This document shows positions 1 through 5,338 of a stretch of DNA of 6,730 bases, piece by piece. The DNA is from Gemmatimonadota bacterium (lineage in GTDB: Bacteria; Latescibacterota; UBA2968; UBA8231), in NCBI GenBank assembly GCA_026706165.1, contig JAPOZF010000142.1, positions 4,410 to 11,139 of the forward strand. Reading direction: 5' to 3'. Under the pieces are notes generated by a model. It was not told where the DNA came from, did not search any database, and saw only the letters and a program-made list of their open reading frames with translations. Each line of letters starts with the position of its first letter. Positions within the stretch are counted from its first letter, which is position 1. The translations under genes were made by a program, and so were the position numbers.

Positions 1-635
1 CGGGGGTCCACGGACCCGAAACCGAGGCCGCGGGCGAACTCCACCCGGAACGGGTTGACCTCCGCCAGCAGCACCTCGGCCCCGGCGTGGCGGCAGACCA
101 GGGCGACCAGGGTGCCGATCGGGCCGCCGCCGATGACTACCGCCCGTTCCCCCGGTTTCACCTCGCCGAGACGCACGTCGTGGCAGGCCACGGCGAGCGG
201 CTCGATCAGGGCGGCAAGCTCCATCGAGATGCCGTCCGGCAGCCGGTGCAGGGTGTGGGCGGGAACCGTCCAGGAAGCCTGGAAGGCCCCGGGGCTGTCG
301 ATGCCGATGAAGTTGAGGTTCTGGCAGATGTGCCCGTGTCCGCGGCGGCAGGCCGGGCAGTTGTGGCACGGCTCCAGCGGCCGCACCACGACGCCGTCCC
401 CCGGGCCCCAGCCGTCGACCCCTGGACCGGTCTCGGCGACCGTCCCCGACATCTCGTGGCCGATCACCAACGGCGTGCCCACGCGCTGGTCCATGTGGCC
501 CTGGAAGATGTGCAGGTCGGTTCCGCACACGCCGCACCAGGCGACCTCGACCCTGACCTGTCCGGGCCCCGGCGCCACCGGTTCGCACGGCCCCACCCCG
601 ATCTTCTTTCCGCCCTCGTAGAACGCCGCTTGCAC
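1..635 (-). CDS. Zinc-dependent medium-chain alcohol/polyol dehydrogenase, N-terminal part (3' end outside window)
   Basis: This is an NAD(P)-dependent oxidation enzyme of the MDR superfamily, of the threonine/sorbitol dehydrogenase type; it acts in the cytoplasm on a secondary alcohol, probably a sugar, polyol or sugar acid. It was translated by hand from the complement, and 211 codons are visible. The catalytic zinc site is seen as Cys37 (GVCGTDLH), His60-Glu61 (GHE) and Glu145 (IEPLAVACH). A structural zinc lobe has Cys90, Cys93, Cys96 and Cys104. The Rossmann motif GGGPIG is at 169-174, and an acidic residue (Glu192) near the end of the second strand favours NAD over NADP. The start is GTG at 635, chosen because AGGGAG lies 9 nt upstream (645-650) and the protein begins as family members do. 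The frame is open to the window edge; roughly 130-150 C-terminal residues would be missing by family length. The substrate cannot be told from sequence. Confidence 0.93.
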   Translation of the reverse strand, partial: MQAAFYEGGKKIGVGPCEPVAPGPGQVRVEVAWCGVCGTDLHIFQGHMDQRVGTPLVIGHEMSGTVAETGPGVDGWGPGDGVVVRPLEPCHNCPACRRGHGHICQNLNFIGIDSPGAFQASWTVPAHTLHRLPDGISMELAALIEPLAVACHDVRLGEVKPGERAVVIGGGPIGTLVALVCRHAGAEVLLAEVNPFRVEFARGLGFGSVDP

Positions 636-694
636 GGTTGCCGTCTCCCTGGGAAGCACTTGCGGCAGCCATACGTCCCGCCGCGAAGGGGCAG

Positions 695-723
695 ATAATA
701 GCGAGGACGCCTGCTGTTCTCAA
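695..723 (-). promoter_or_regulatory. Sigma70-type promoter of the zinc dehydrogenase gene
   Basis: On the minus strand, TTGAGA (718-723) and TATTAT (695-700) are separated by 17 bp; each hexamer matches 5 of 6 consensus positions. The transcription start would fall near 688, giving a leader of about 50 nt before the GTG start at 635. This is the best promoter in the window and is correctly placed for the gene. Confidence 0.75.
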
Positions 724-779
724 TCGCGGCGGCGGGGGCAACCGGATGCCGGAGGCCTGGGAAAGCCGCCCGCCTGCTC

Positions 780-795
780 CTGCAACAGGTTGCAG
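780..795. promoter_or_regulatory. Palindromic operator candidate upstream of the dehydrogenase promoter
   Basis: CTGCAACAGGTTGCAG is a perfect inverted repeat of two 7-bp arms (CTGCAAC/GTTGCAG) around AG. It lies about 57 bp upstream of the -35 box at 718-723, centred near -100 relative to the predicted start. A related GTTGCA half-site occurs near 827-832. The size and symmetry suit a dimeric transcription factor (for example LacI-, GntR- or MarR-like), but no regulator gene is in the window, so the identity is unknown. Confidence 0.4.
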
Positions 796-1011
796 TGGAA
801 TGAAATACAGCCGCTCCGGCGTTGCCGTTGCAAGGTGTAGCGGATTGGGCGGGCGGAAGCAGCGGCCGATCCCGGGCGGCGCGGAGGCCGGGGATCAGGC
901 AGCCGGGCCAGCCGCGGCCGACGCGGGTGCAATGCGGGCGGGATGGAGCACAGGGCGGGGTAGAGCTTCCGGGGGGCGCGGCGGGCAGGAAGGGCAGCCA
1001 GAGACCGCCGT

Positions 1012-1047
1012 ACAAAACAACAGGAGGCAACCAAGGTTGCCTCCTGT
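1012..1047 (-). terminator. Intrinsic terminator, minus strand
   Basis: A perfect 13-bp inverted repeat (ACAGGAGGCAACC and its complement, 1020-1032 and 1035-1047, with a 2-nt centre) is followed on the minus strand by TGTTTTGT (1019-1012). On the plus strand the stem is followed by CGGGGAAAAG, so termination is expected only for minus-strand transcripts. It ends the candidate RNA that starts near 1186. Confidence 0.7.
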
Positions 1048-1186
1048 CGGGGAAAAGGGCCGGACGGGGGAGTAAATGTCCGTCCGGCGAACTGGCATCC
1101 GGCACGAGGCGGCCCTGCCGGACGCCCCCACCCGTTTCCGGGTGAAATCGGCGCCGGAATCGCTCCCGGCGTCGATCGTGGGGATT
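1012..1186 (-). ncRNA. Candidate structured small RNA, about 175 nt, unknown family
   Basis: A promoter at 1193-1221 places a transcript start near 1186, and a terminator ends it near 1012. Between them the minus strand folds into consecutive perfect stems. Stem 1 is 1152-1157 with 1166-1171 (6 bp). Stem 2 is 1129-1134 with 1139-1144 (6 bp, closed by a GAAA tetraloop on the minus strand). Stem 3 is 1098-1104 with 1116-1122 (7 bp). Stem 4 is 1059-1067 with 1080-1088 (9 bp). The terminator stem is 1020-1032 with 1035-1047 (13 bp). No credible protein is encoded; the only long minus ORF across it is Pro/Arg/Cys-rich and matches no family I recognise. Several GGA triplets occur, as in RNAs that bind CsrA/RsmA, but this is weak in GC-rich DNA. 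It could instead be a long attenuated leader of the dehydrogenase gene. I do not recognise an Rfam family. Confidence 0.45.
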
Positions 1187-1192
1187 GGCCAA

Positions 1193-1221
1193 ATCCTACG
1201 AATCGGCCCGGGGAAAGTCAA
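1193..1221 (-). promoter_or_regulatory. Sigma70-type promoter for the 175-nt RNA candidate
   Basis: On the minus strand, TTGACT (1216-1221, 5 of 6 consensus) and TAGGAT (1193-1198, 4 of 6) are exactly 17 bp apart. The -35 box begins 2 bp after the T-run of the preceding terminator, so this promoter starts a separate transcription unit. Confidence 0.5.
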
Positions 1222-1223
1222 GG

Positions 1224-1263
1224 AAAAGAAAAGGCCGACAGGATCGCCTCTGTCCTGCCGGCC
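1224..1263 (-). terminator. Intrinsic terminator, minus strand, ending the 90-nt RNA candidate
   Basis: On the minus strand, GGCCGGCAGGA (1253-1263) pairs with TCCTGTCGGCC (1233-1243) with one mismatch and a 9-nt loop, followed by TTTTCTTTT (1232-1224). The stem plus T-run is typical of Rho-independent termination. Confidence 0.7.
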
Positions 1264-1312
1264 CGCAAAAAGCTCGCCACCGTCGAAGGATGACCGGCTT
1301 TTTGTTTTGAAC
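1224..1312 (-). ncRNA. Candidate small RNA or attenuator-like leader, about 90 nt
   Basis: The promoter at 1319-1347 predicts a start near 1312, and the terminator at 1224-1263 ends it about 90 nt later. The 5' half can form a long-range stem between AAAAAGC (1298-1304 region) and GCTTTTT (1267-1273 region), with an inner GTC/GAC hairpin. GCCGG (1294-1298) is also complementary to CCGGC (1257-1261) in the left arm of the terminator, so an alternative fold that disrupts the terminator is possible, as in riboswitches. No gene follows directly on the minus strand, which favours a free small RNA over a leader. Read on the plus strand, the same CAAAAAGC/GCTTTTTG stem is followed by TTTTG and could terminate plus-strand transcripts. 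I matched it to no known riboswitch class. Confidence 0.4.
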
Positions 1313-1318
1313 AGCCCA

Positions 1319-1347
1319 ATACTACTTTCATACCGTCTGCTTGTCAA
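1319..1347 (-). promoter_or_regulatory. Sigma70-type promoter for the 90-nt RNA candidate
   Basis: On the minus strand, TTGACA (1342-1347, full consensus) and TAGTAT (1319-1324, 4 of 6) are separated by exactly 17 bp. The surrounding DNA is AT-rich compared with the window. The -35 box lies in the palindrome CTTGTCAAG and overlaps the candidate plus-strand -35 box of the DsbA-family gene. Confidence 0.6.
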
Positions 1348-1368
1348 GCGAAAATCTAGGCCTATGTC
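1341..1368 (+). promoter_or_regulatory. Possible promoter of the DsbA-family gene
   Basis: TTGTCA (1341-1346) is followed after 16 bp by TATGTC (1363-1368), within the only AT-rich stretch upstream of the gene. The -10 match is poor (3 of 6), so the location is more convincing than the hexamers. A start near 1375 would leave a short leader before the ATG at 1412. Confidence 0.35.
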
Positions 1369-1411
1369 TTGTTTTTTATGCGGTTGTACTCAGTCAGCCC
1401 GGAGGTTTGAG

Positions 1412-2044
1412 ATGCCCGGTACAGTCTTTTTTATCGCCGATCCGATGTGCTCCTGGTGCTGGGGGTTCGCCCCTGCCCTCGCCGCGGTCGAGGCGGAGCT
1501 GCCTGCCGAGGTCCCCCTGCGCTACGTAATGGGGGGCCTTGCCCCCGACTCCGACGAACCGATGGCACCGGAGGTGCGCGCCTACGTGCAGGAGAACTGG
1601 CGCGCCGTCGAGTCCGAGACCGGTGCCTCCTTCAACTGGGATTTCTGGGAGCGCTGCCTCCCCCGGCGTTCCACCTACCCGGCCTGCAGGGCGGTCCTGG
1701 CGGCGCGGCAGCAGGACTCGGGGCCGGCGATGTTCCGGGCCGTCCAGCGCGCCTACTACGCCGAGGCCCGCAATCCCTCCGACCTCGAGACCCTCACCGG
1801 CCTCGCGGAGGAACTCGGGCTCGACGCGGTCCGCTTCGAGCGGGATATCGCCTCCCCCGAGGTCGAGGCGCAGCTGCAGCGGGACTTCGAGACCCGCCGG
1901 CGGCTCGGGGTGCGCGAGTTTCCCACCCTGCTGCTCGAATCGCCGGCAGGTTCGGGGAAGAAGGCCCTTCTCGCCCGCGGCTGGGCGTCCCCCCGCGCCG
2001 TCCTCGCCGCCCTTCGCCGGGCTCTGGGCGCCGCGGCTGACTGA
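1412..2044 (+). CDS. Cytoplasmic DsbA-family thiol oxidoreductase (FrnE/COG3531-like)
   Basis: This 210-residue protein has a DsbA-type thioredoxin fold predicted to catalyse thiol-disulfide exchange. The N-terminus reaches the active site almost at once: DPMCSWCWGF places the CxxC pair at Cys13 and Cys16 with Ser-Trp between, the signature of this subgroup. The helical insert follows (about 45-160), including the subgroup's STYPACRA segment (87-94). The cis-proline loop that faces the active site is REFPTL with Pro171. No signal peptide or membrane segment is present, so it should act in the cytoplasm, unlike periplasmic DsbA. The start at 1412 has GGAGG (1401-1405) 6 nt upstream. An upstream in-frame start at 1076 would add 112 residues of no recognisable family, translated through the RNA and promoter region, and is rejected. 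The gene stands alone; its substrate is unknown. Confidence 0.9.
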   Translation: MPGTVFFIADPMCSWCWGFAPALAAVEAELPAEVPLRYVMGGLAPDSDEPMAPEVRAYVQENWRAVESETGASFNWDFWERCLPRRSTYPACRAVLAARQQDSGPAMFRAVQRAYYAEARNPSDLETLTGLAEELGLDAVRFERDIASPEVEAQLQRDFETRRRLGVREFPTLLLESPAGSGKKALLARGWASPRAVLAALRRALGAAAD

Positions 2045-2210
2045 GCGCCCGCGGTCGCTTATGTTCCTCCCCGGCGCCGGCGGCCGGGGCGCATTCCTCC
2101 GTCTTCGCAGGGCGGTCCTCGCGCCGAACCCGCACCCGTGCCCGGGGCCGGCCGCACCTGACCTTCAAGAAGTGGTTCCCCACCCTGCCGGGTTTCCCTG
2201 GAGTAGATGA

Positions 2211-3200
2211 ATGAGCTCTGAACGATTCCTGATCACCGGCGCCTACGGCTGCGTCGGAGCCTGGGCCGCCCGCCTCCTGGTCGCCGAGGGGGTTCCGGTC
2301 TGGACCTACGACCTGGGCGGGGACCCCCATCGCCTGCGGCTGGCGATGGACGACGGGGAGATGGCCGCCGTTCACATGGAGACCGGCGACATAACCGACG
2401 CGGCGGCCTTCGACCGCGTCGTCGCCGAAAACGGCATCACCCACATCGTTCACCTCGCCGCCCTGCAGGTCCCCCTGGTGCGCGCCGATCCGGTGGCCGG
2501 GGCCGCGGTGAACGTCGTCGGCACGACCGTCGTCCTCGAGACCGCCCGGCGCCGCGCCGACCAGGTGCGCGGAGTCGCCTTCGCCAGCTCCTTCGGAGTG
2601 TACGGCGATCCGGAAAACTACCCCCCGGGACCGATAGCCCACGACGCGCCGCTGACGCCGCCGACCCTGTACGGGGTCTTCAAGCAGGCGAACGAGGGGA
2701 CCGCGGCCGTGTACTGGCGCGAGAACCAGCTGCCGTCGATCGGCCTGAGGCCCTGCGTGGTGTACGGCCCGGGCAGGGACCAAGGCTGGACCTCGACTCC
2801 GACCAAGGCGATGCTCGCCGCCGCCCTCGGCCGCGAGTACCGCATCACCTACGGGGGCACCCTCGTCTACCACCACGCCGAGGACGTCGCCGCGGCGATG
2901 ATCCTGGCGGCGCGCACCCGGCTCGAAGGGGCACCGGTCTACAACCTCGGCGGCAGCACCGCCCACATGCGGGATATCGTCGCCGCCATCGAGGAGGCGG
3001 TTCCAGGCGCCAGGGGCAGCATCAGCTTCGATCCGGCGGCCCTGCCCCATCCCTCCGAGGTCGACGACTCCCAGCTGAGCGCCGACATCCCCGGCATCCG
3101 CTGGCGGTCCCTCGCCGACGGGGTGCGCGACTCGGTCGAGCTCTTCCGCAGGGCGGCTGCGGCCGGCCGCATCGACGTCGAGCGCGCCCTCGCCCAGTAG
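2211..3200 (+). CDS. NAD-dependent epimerase/dehydratase, extended SDR family
   Basis: This 329-residue cytoplasmic enzyme probably oxidises, epimerises or dehydrates a sugar or sugar derivative using bound NAD. The N-terminal Rossmann motif TGAYGCVG has glycines at 10, 13 and 16. Asp34 ends the second strand (TYDLGG), favouring NAD, and GDITD (59-63) and HLAA (81-84) complete the cofactor site. The catalytic triad is visible as Ser126/Ser127 (ASSFGVYG), Tyr154 and Lys158 (YGVFK). RPCVVYGPGRDQG (180-192) begins the substrate-binding part, and the length is normal for the family. The ATG at 2211 has GGAG (2200-2203) 7 nt upstream. A 166-bp gap follows the DsbA-family gene, and I see no strong promoter in it. 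The gene converges with the PIG-L gene, 16 bp between stops. The exact substrate cannot be read from the sequence. Confidence 0.9.
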   Translation: MSSERFLITGAYGCVGAWAARLLVAEGVPVWTYDLGGDPHRLRLAMDDGEMAAVHMETGDITDAAAFDRVVAENGITHIVHLAALQVPLVRADPVAGAAVNVVGTTVVLETARRRADQVRGVAFASSFGVYGDPENYPPGPIAHDAPLTPPTLYGVFKQANEGTAAVYWRENQLPSIGLRPCVVYGPGRDQGWTSTPTKAMLAAALGREYRITYGGTLVYHHAEDVAAAMILAARTRLEGAPVYNLGGSTAHMRDIVAAIEEAVPGARGSISFDPAALPHPSEVDDSQLSADIPGIRWRSLADGVRDSVELFRRAAAAGRIDVERALAQ

Positions 3201-3216
3201 GGGCTCGGCCCCGGTT
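3200..3216. terminator. Short GC hairpin between convergent genes
   Basis: GGGGC (3200-3204) and GCCCC (3208-3212) form a 5-bp stem with a 3-nt loop in the 16-bp space between the convergent stop codons, followed on the plus side by GGTTTC. The T-run is poor, so any terminator role is weakly supported. Confidence 0.2.
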
Positions 3217-4096
3217 TCAGTCCGTCGAGATCCTGTAGGAGGTCTGCCCGATCACCTCGTGATCAGAAGCCCGCGCCAGCTCCATGGCGCGTTCGGTGAC
3301 CGGGAACCAGTAGCGGGTTTCCGCCGACATCCTGATGAACCCCTCGGCGTAGGCGCAGCCCCCGGCCTGCCCGAAAGCCCCGTCGCTGGTCTCGATGCGC
3401 TTGCGCGCGTAGGCGCCGCCGTACCCCTGGCTGACCAGGGCGTCGAGGGCGGCGAGCTTCCTGTCGACGACGTCGGTGATGTCGATGAACAGGTCGTTGT
3501 AGTACCCGCCTTCTGAGCCCCAGACGTCGCGCGGCAGGGGCGCTCCCCCGCAGCCGAAGAAGAAGACCTGGGCAACCTTGTGGGGCGGACGCCGGTCCCC
3601 CGGGTCGACCCCGGCGGCGTTGGACAGCGCGTGCATGACGATCTGCCCGGCGGTGGCGTGGGCGTTCGTCTTGCCGTCTCCCTCCCTGGGGAAGTGGGTC
3701 AGCACGATGTCGGGCTTGAGCTCCCGGAGCAGGCGGGCGACGGTCCGCACCGCCTCCTCGGTCACCATCAGCACGGCGTCGTCGATCCCGAGAAAGCGGA
3801 CCTCCTCGACCCCGAGGGAACTGCAGGCCCTGCGCACCTCTTCCGCCTTGACGTCGGAGCGCTCCGCCATCAGTTGCTTCAAGGTCCTCTGCCTCGGGGA
3901 CCTCTTCGCGGTGGAACATCCCGTCGCTGATCACGGCGTCGTGCACCCGGGCGCCGTGGGTCAGCACCACGCATCCCACCCAGTCGCCGCGCGCCGCGTG
4001 ATGGGCCATGGCGCGGCCGGACTGGTCGAAGATGTCGGCGGGATGGGCGCCGATCGACAGGATTCGCAGGGGTTCCGCCCTCCCGCCGGCGCTCAT
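3217..4096 (-). pseudogene. PIG-L (LmbE-like) deacetylase, interrupted by a one-base frameshift
   Basis: PIG-L enzymes are zinc-dependent hydrolases that remove N-acetyl groups from GlcNAc-like and related substrates. Residues 1-71 (ATG at 4096) carry the start of the fold, with AHPAD at 17-21. The remaining 221 residues are in another frame from 3882 to the TGA at 3217, with THFPREGDGKTNAHATAG giving the second zinc His (about residue 146 of the joined chain). Removing one base near 3883 gives a continuous 292-residue protein running EEVPEAEDL-KQLMAERSD. Without that, translation continues as an Arg-rich nonsense tail to about 3263. The gene starts inside the Gfo/Idh stop (ATGA overlap), with GGAG 5 nt upstream. 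It is either a recent inactivating mutation or a sequencing/assembly error, since both halves are otherwise well preserved. The usual HPDD motif reads HPAD, so the Asp that acts as general base in MshB is Ala here. Confidence 0.85.
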
Positions 4097-5079
4097 GACC
4101 GCTCCAGGGGAATGGGAACGCGGACGTTGCCGCGGACCTGCGACTGCAGGCAGGCGAGCATCATCTCGACGACCGCCAGGCCGTCGCGGCCGGTGCAGGA
4201 GAGCTCCCCTTCACCGTCGAGGACGCTGACCAGCTCGCGGACCCCGGCTTCGATCCCCTCGAACTCCCACTGCGGCGCCGCAACCGGTTCGCGCTGCTCG
4301 CCGCGGTCGAGGAAGGCATTCTCCCCCTCGATCAGGAGGCGCCCCTCCGTGCCGCTGACGATGAACTCGGTCCGCCGCTGGGCCTGCTTGTCCCCGTGGT
4401 ACACCCCGCGCACCCCGTTGTCGAAGCGGATCAGGGCGTTGGCGCTCGGCTCGGTGGCCGGATCGTGGCCGCCGTCCCCGCGGTACTCCCCGTACTCTTC
4501 ATACCCGTCTTCGAGCTCGGCGACGACCCACTGCGGGCGGCCCCCGGCGAACCACATGACGGCGTCGAGCATGTGGGTGCCGTTGCGGAACAGCATCGAG
4601 CGGGAGCTGTGGAACAGCAGCACGACGCTGCGCACCTCGCCGATGGCCCCTTCGGCCGCCAACTCCTGGCAGTGGTGCCAGAGGGGGTACCAGTGGCGGG
4701 TGTGGTCTACGGACAGCAGGGTGCCGCTGGCCTCGGCGGCCGCGACCATGCGGTCGGCCTCGGCGAGGGTGGTCGCCAGCGGCTTCTCGCAGAAGATCCC
4801 CTTCACCCCGGCTTCGGCCGCGTCCACCGCCATGGTCGCGTGGGCGTTGTCCCCGGTGGCTATGGTGACGATGTCGGGCCTGGCCTCATCGAGCATCTCG
4901 CGGTAGTCGTTGTACATCTTCAGGCCGGGGTTCGTCGGCCGGAACTCCTCCTCGAAGCTCTGCCGCTGCTCTTCGACGAGGTCGCATCCGGCCACCACCT
5001 CGGCGTTGTCGAGCCCGTCCGCGCCCCGGGCATGGCGGTTTCCGATCCCCCTGCAGCCGATTACTCCTACTCTGTACAT
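4093..5079 (-). CDS. Gfo/Idh/MocA family NAD(P)-dependent oxidoreductase
   Basis: This 328-residue cytoplasmic enzyme is of the family that oxidises or reduces sugars, inositols and sugar acids. The N-terminal Rossmann domain (1-120) opens with VGVIGCRGIGNRHA; the usual middle glycine of GxGxxG is Arg10, a variant I recall from this family. Asp33 ends the second strand, suggesting NAD. CEKPL (97-101) holds the family Lys99. The C-terminal domain has DHTRHWYP (125-132) and the catalytic-type GTHMLD with His169 and Asp172. The length is close to the family norm and there is no signal peptide. The ATG at 5079 has AGGAG 9 nt upstream (5089-5093); a second AGGAG abuts the start codon. The stop overlaps the PIG-L start by 4 nt, so the two are translationally coupled and presumably share a substrate. 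It lies downstream of the glycosidase gene on the same strand. The substrate is not identifiable. Confidence 0.93.
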   Translation of the reverse strand: MYRVGVIGCRGIGNRHARGADGLDNAEVVAGCDLVEEQRQSFEEEFRPTNPGLKMYNDYREMLDEARPDIVTIATGDNAHATMAVDAAEAGVKGIFCEKPLATTLAEADRMVAAAEASGTLLSVDHTRHWYPLWHHCQELAAEGAIGEVRSVVLLFHSSRSMLFRNGTHMLDAVMWFAGGRPQWVVAELEDGYEEYGEYRGDGGHDPATEPSANALIRFDNGVRGVYHGDKQAQRRTEFIVSGTEGRLLIEGENAFLDRGEQREPVAAPQWEFEGIEAGVRELVSVLDGEGELSCTGRDGLAVVEMMLACLQSQVRGNVRVPIPLERS

Positions 5080-5117
5080 CTCCTGTCTCTCCTGTTTGTG
5101 TGGAAATGTGTGCGAAA

Positions 5118-5136
5118 CCGCCGCGGGCCGCGGCGG
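5118..5136. promoter_or_regulatory. GC-only hairpin in the leader of the Gfo/Idh gene
   Basis: CCGCCGCG (5118-5125) and CGCGGCGG (5129-5136) form a perfect 8-bp all-GC stem with a 3-nt loop, 38 bp upstream of the Gfo/Idh start codon. On the minus strand it is followed by TTTCG, too short for a good intrinsic terminator. It may reduce read-through from the glycosidase gene, pause polymerase, or protect the 5' end of a processed transcript. Confidence 0.3.
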
Positions 5137-5241
5137 CTCGTCTGGTTACGGTCCAATACCTCGAGCTGTTCCCCTGGTCATCCTGAAGGTCCGGCTCCAT
5201 CCTCCGGGTCCGGCACGCCAGCGTCTCCCGGTGCGGCGAAG

Positions 5242-5337
5242 ATCCCGGCTGGCCGGGAACTTCAGACTGTATCCCATCTGGTGCGGGTCCGACACACGCA
5301 AGCTCCCCCTCGGCCGCCAGCATCCCGGCTGCCCGGG
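5242..5337. repeat. Two copies of a hairpin-forming 16-bp motif in the intergenic spacer
   Basis: ATCCCGGCTGGCCGGG (5242-5257) recurs as ATCCCGGCTGCCCGGG (5322-5337) with a single mismatch, 80 bp apart. Each copy can fold into a short stem (the first TCCCGG/CCGGGA). The second copy lies directly after the TAA of the glycosidase gene on the minus strand, as a terminator hairpin would, but without a T-run. The rest of the 259-bp spacer shows no promoter I would defend; GGTCCGGC occurs twice (5188-5195 and 5207-5214). Confidence 0.4.
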
Positions 5338-5338
5338 C

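Noticed and set aside
464..1192. 242-codon minus-strand ORF overlapping the dehydrogenase start
   Set aside because: It is in the wrong frame relative to the conserved dehydrogenase and its translation is Arg/Pro-rich with no family features.
1200..1310. Resemblance to a c-di-GMP (GEMM) riboswitch on the plus strand (CGCAAAAAGC ... GGATGACCGGC)
   Set aside because: The conserved CACAGGGCAAACC part and the GNRA-capped stem are absent at the right place, and the promoter and T-run point to the minus strand.
895..1347. 150-codon minus-strand ORF across the RNA region, with a stretch resembling a lipoprotein signal (CLLLFCTAVSGC)
   Set aside because: The composition is Pro/Arg/Cys-rich like other shadow frames in this GC-rich DNA, no ribosome binding site stands out, and it spans two terminators.
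1076..1411. 112-residue N-terminal extension of the DsbA-family protein from an upstream in-frame ATG
   Set aside because: It has no recognisable fold or signal peptide and runs through promoter and terminator sequences. The ATG at 1412 has a good ribosome binding site and gives the family's usual start just ahead of DPMCSWCW.
2069..2089. GC hairpin after the DsbA-family gene (CCCCGGC/GCCGGGG, 7-nt loop) as a terminator
   Set aside because: No T-run follows on either strand, and stems of this size are expected by chance at this GC content.
3876..3888. Programmed +1 frameshift at CTT in the PIG-L gene, by analogy with prfB
   Set aside because: The prfB site needs an in-frame stop and an upstream Shine-Dalgarno-like stimulator; here CTT is followed by GAA and no stop codon sits at the shift.
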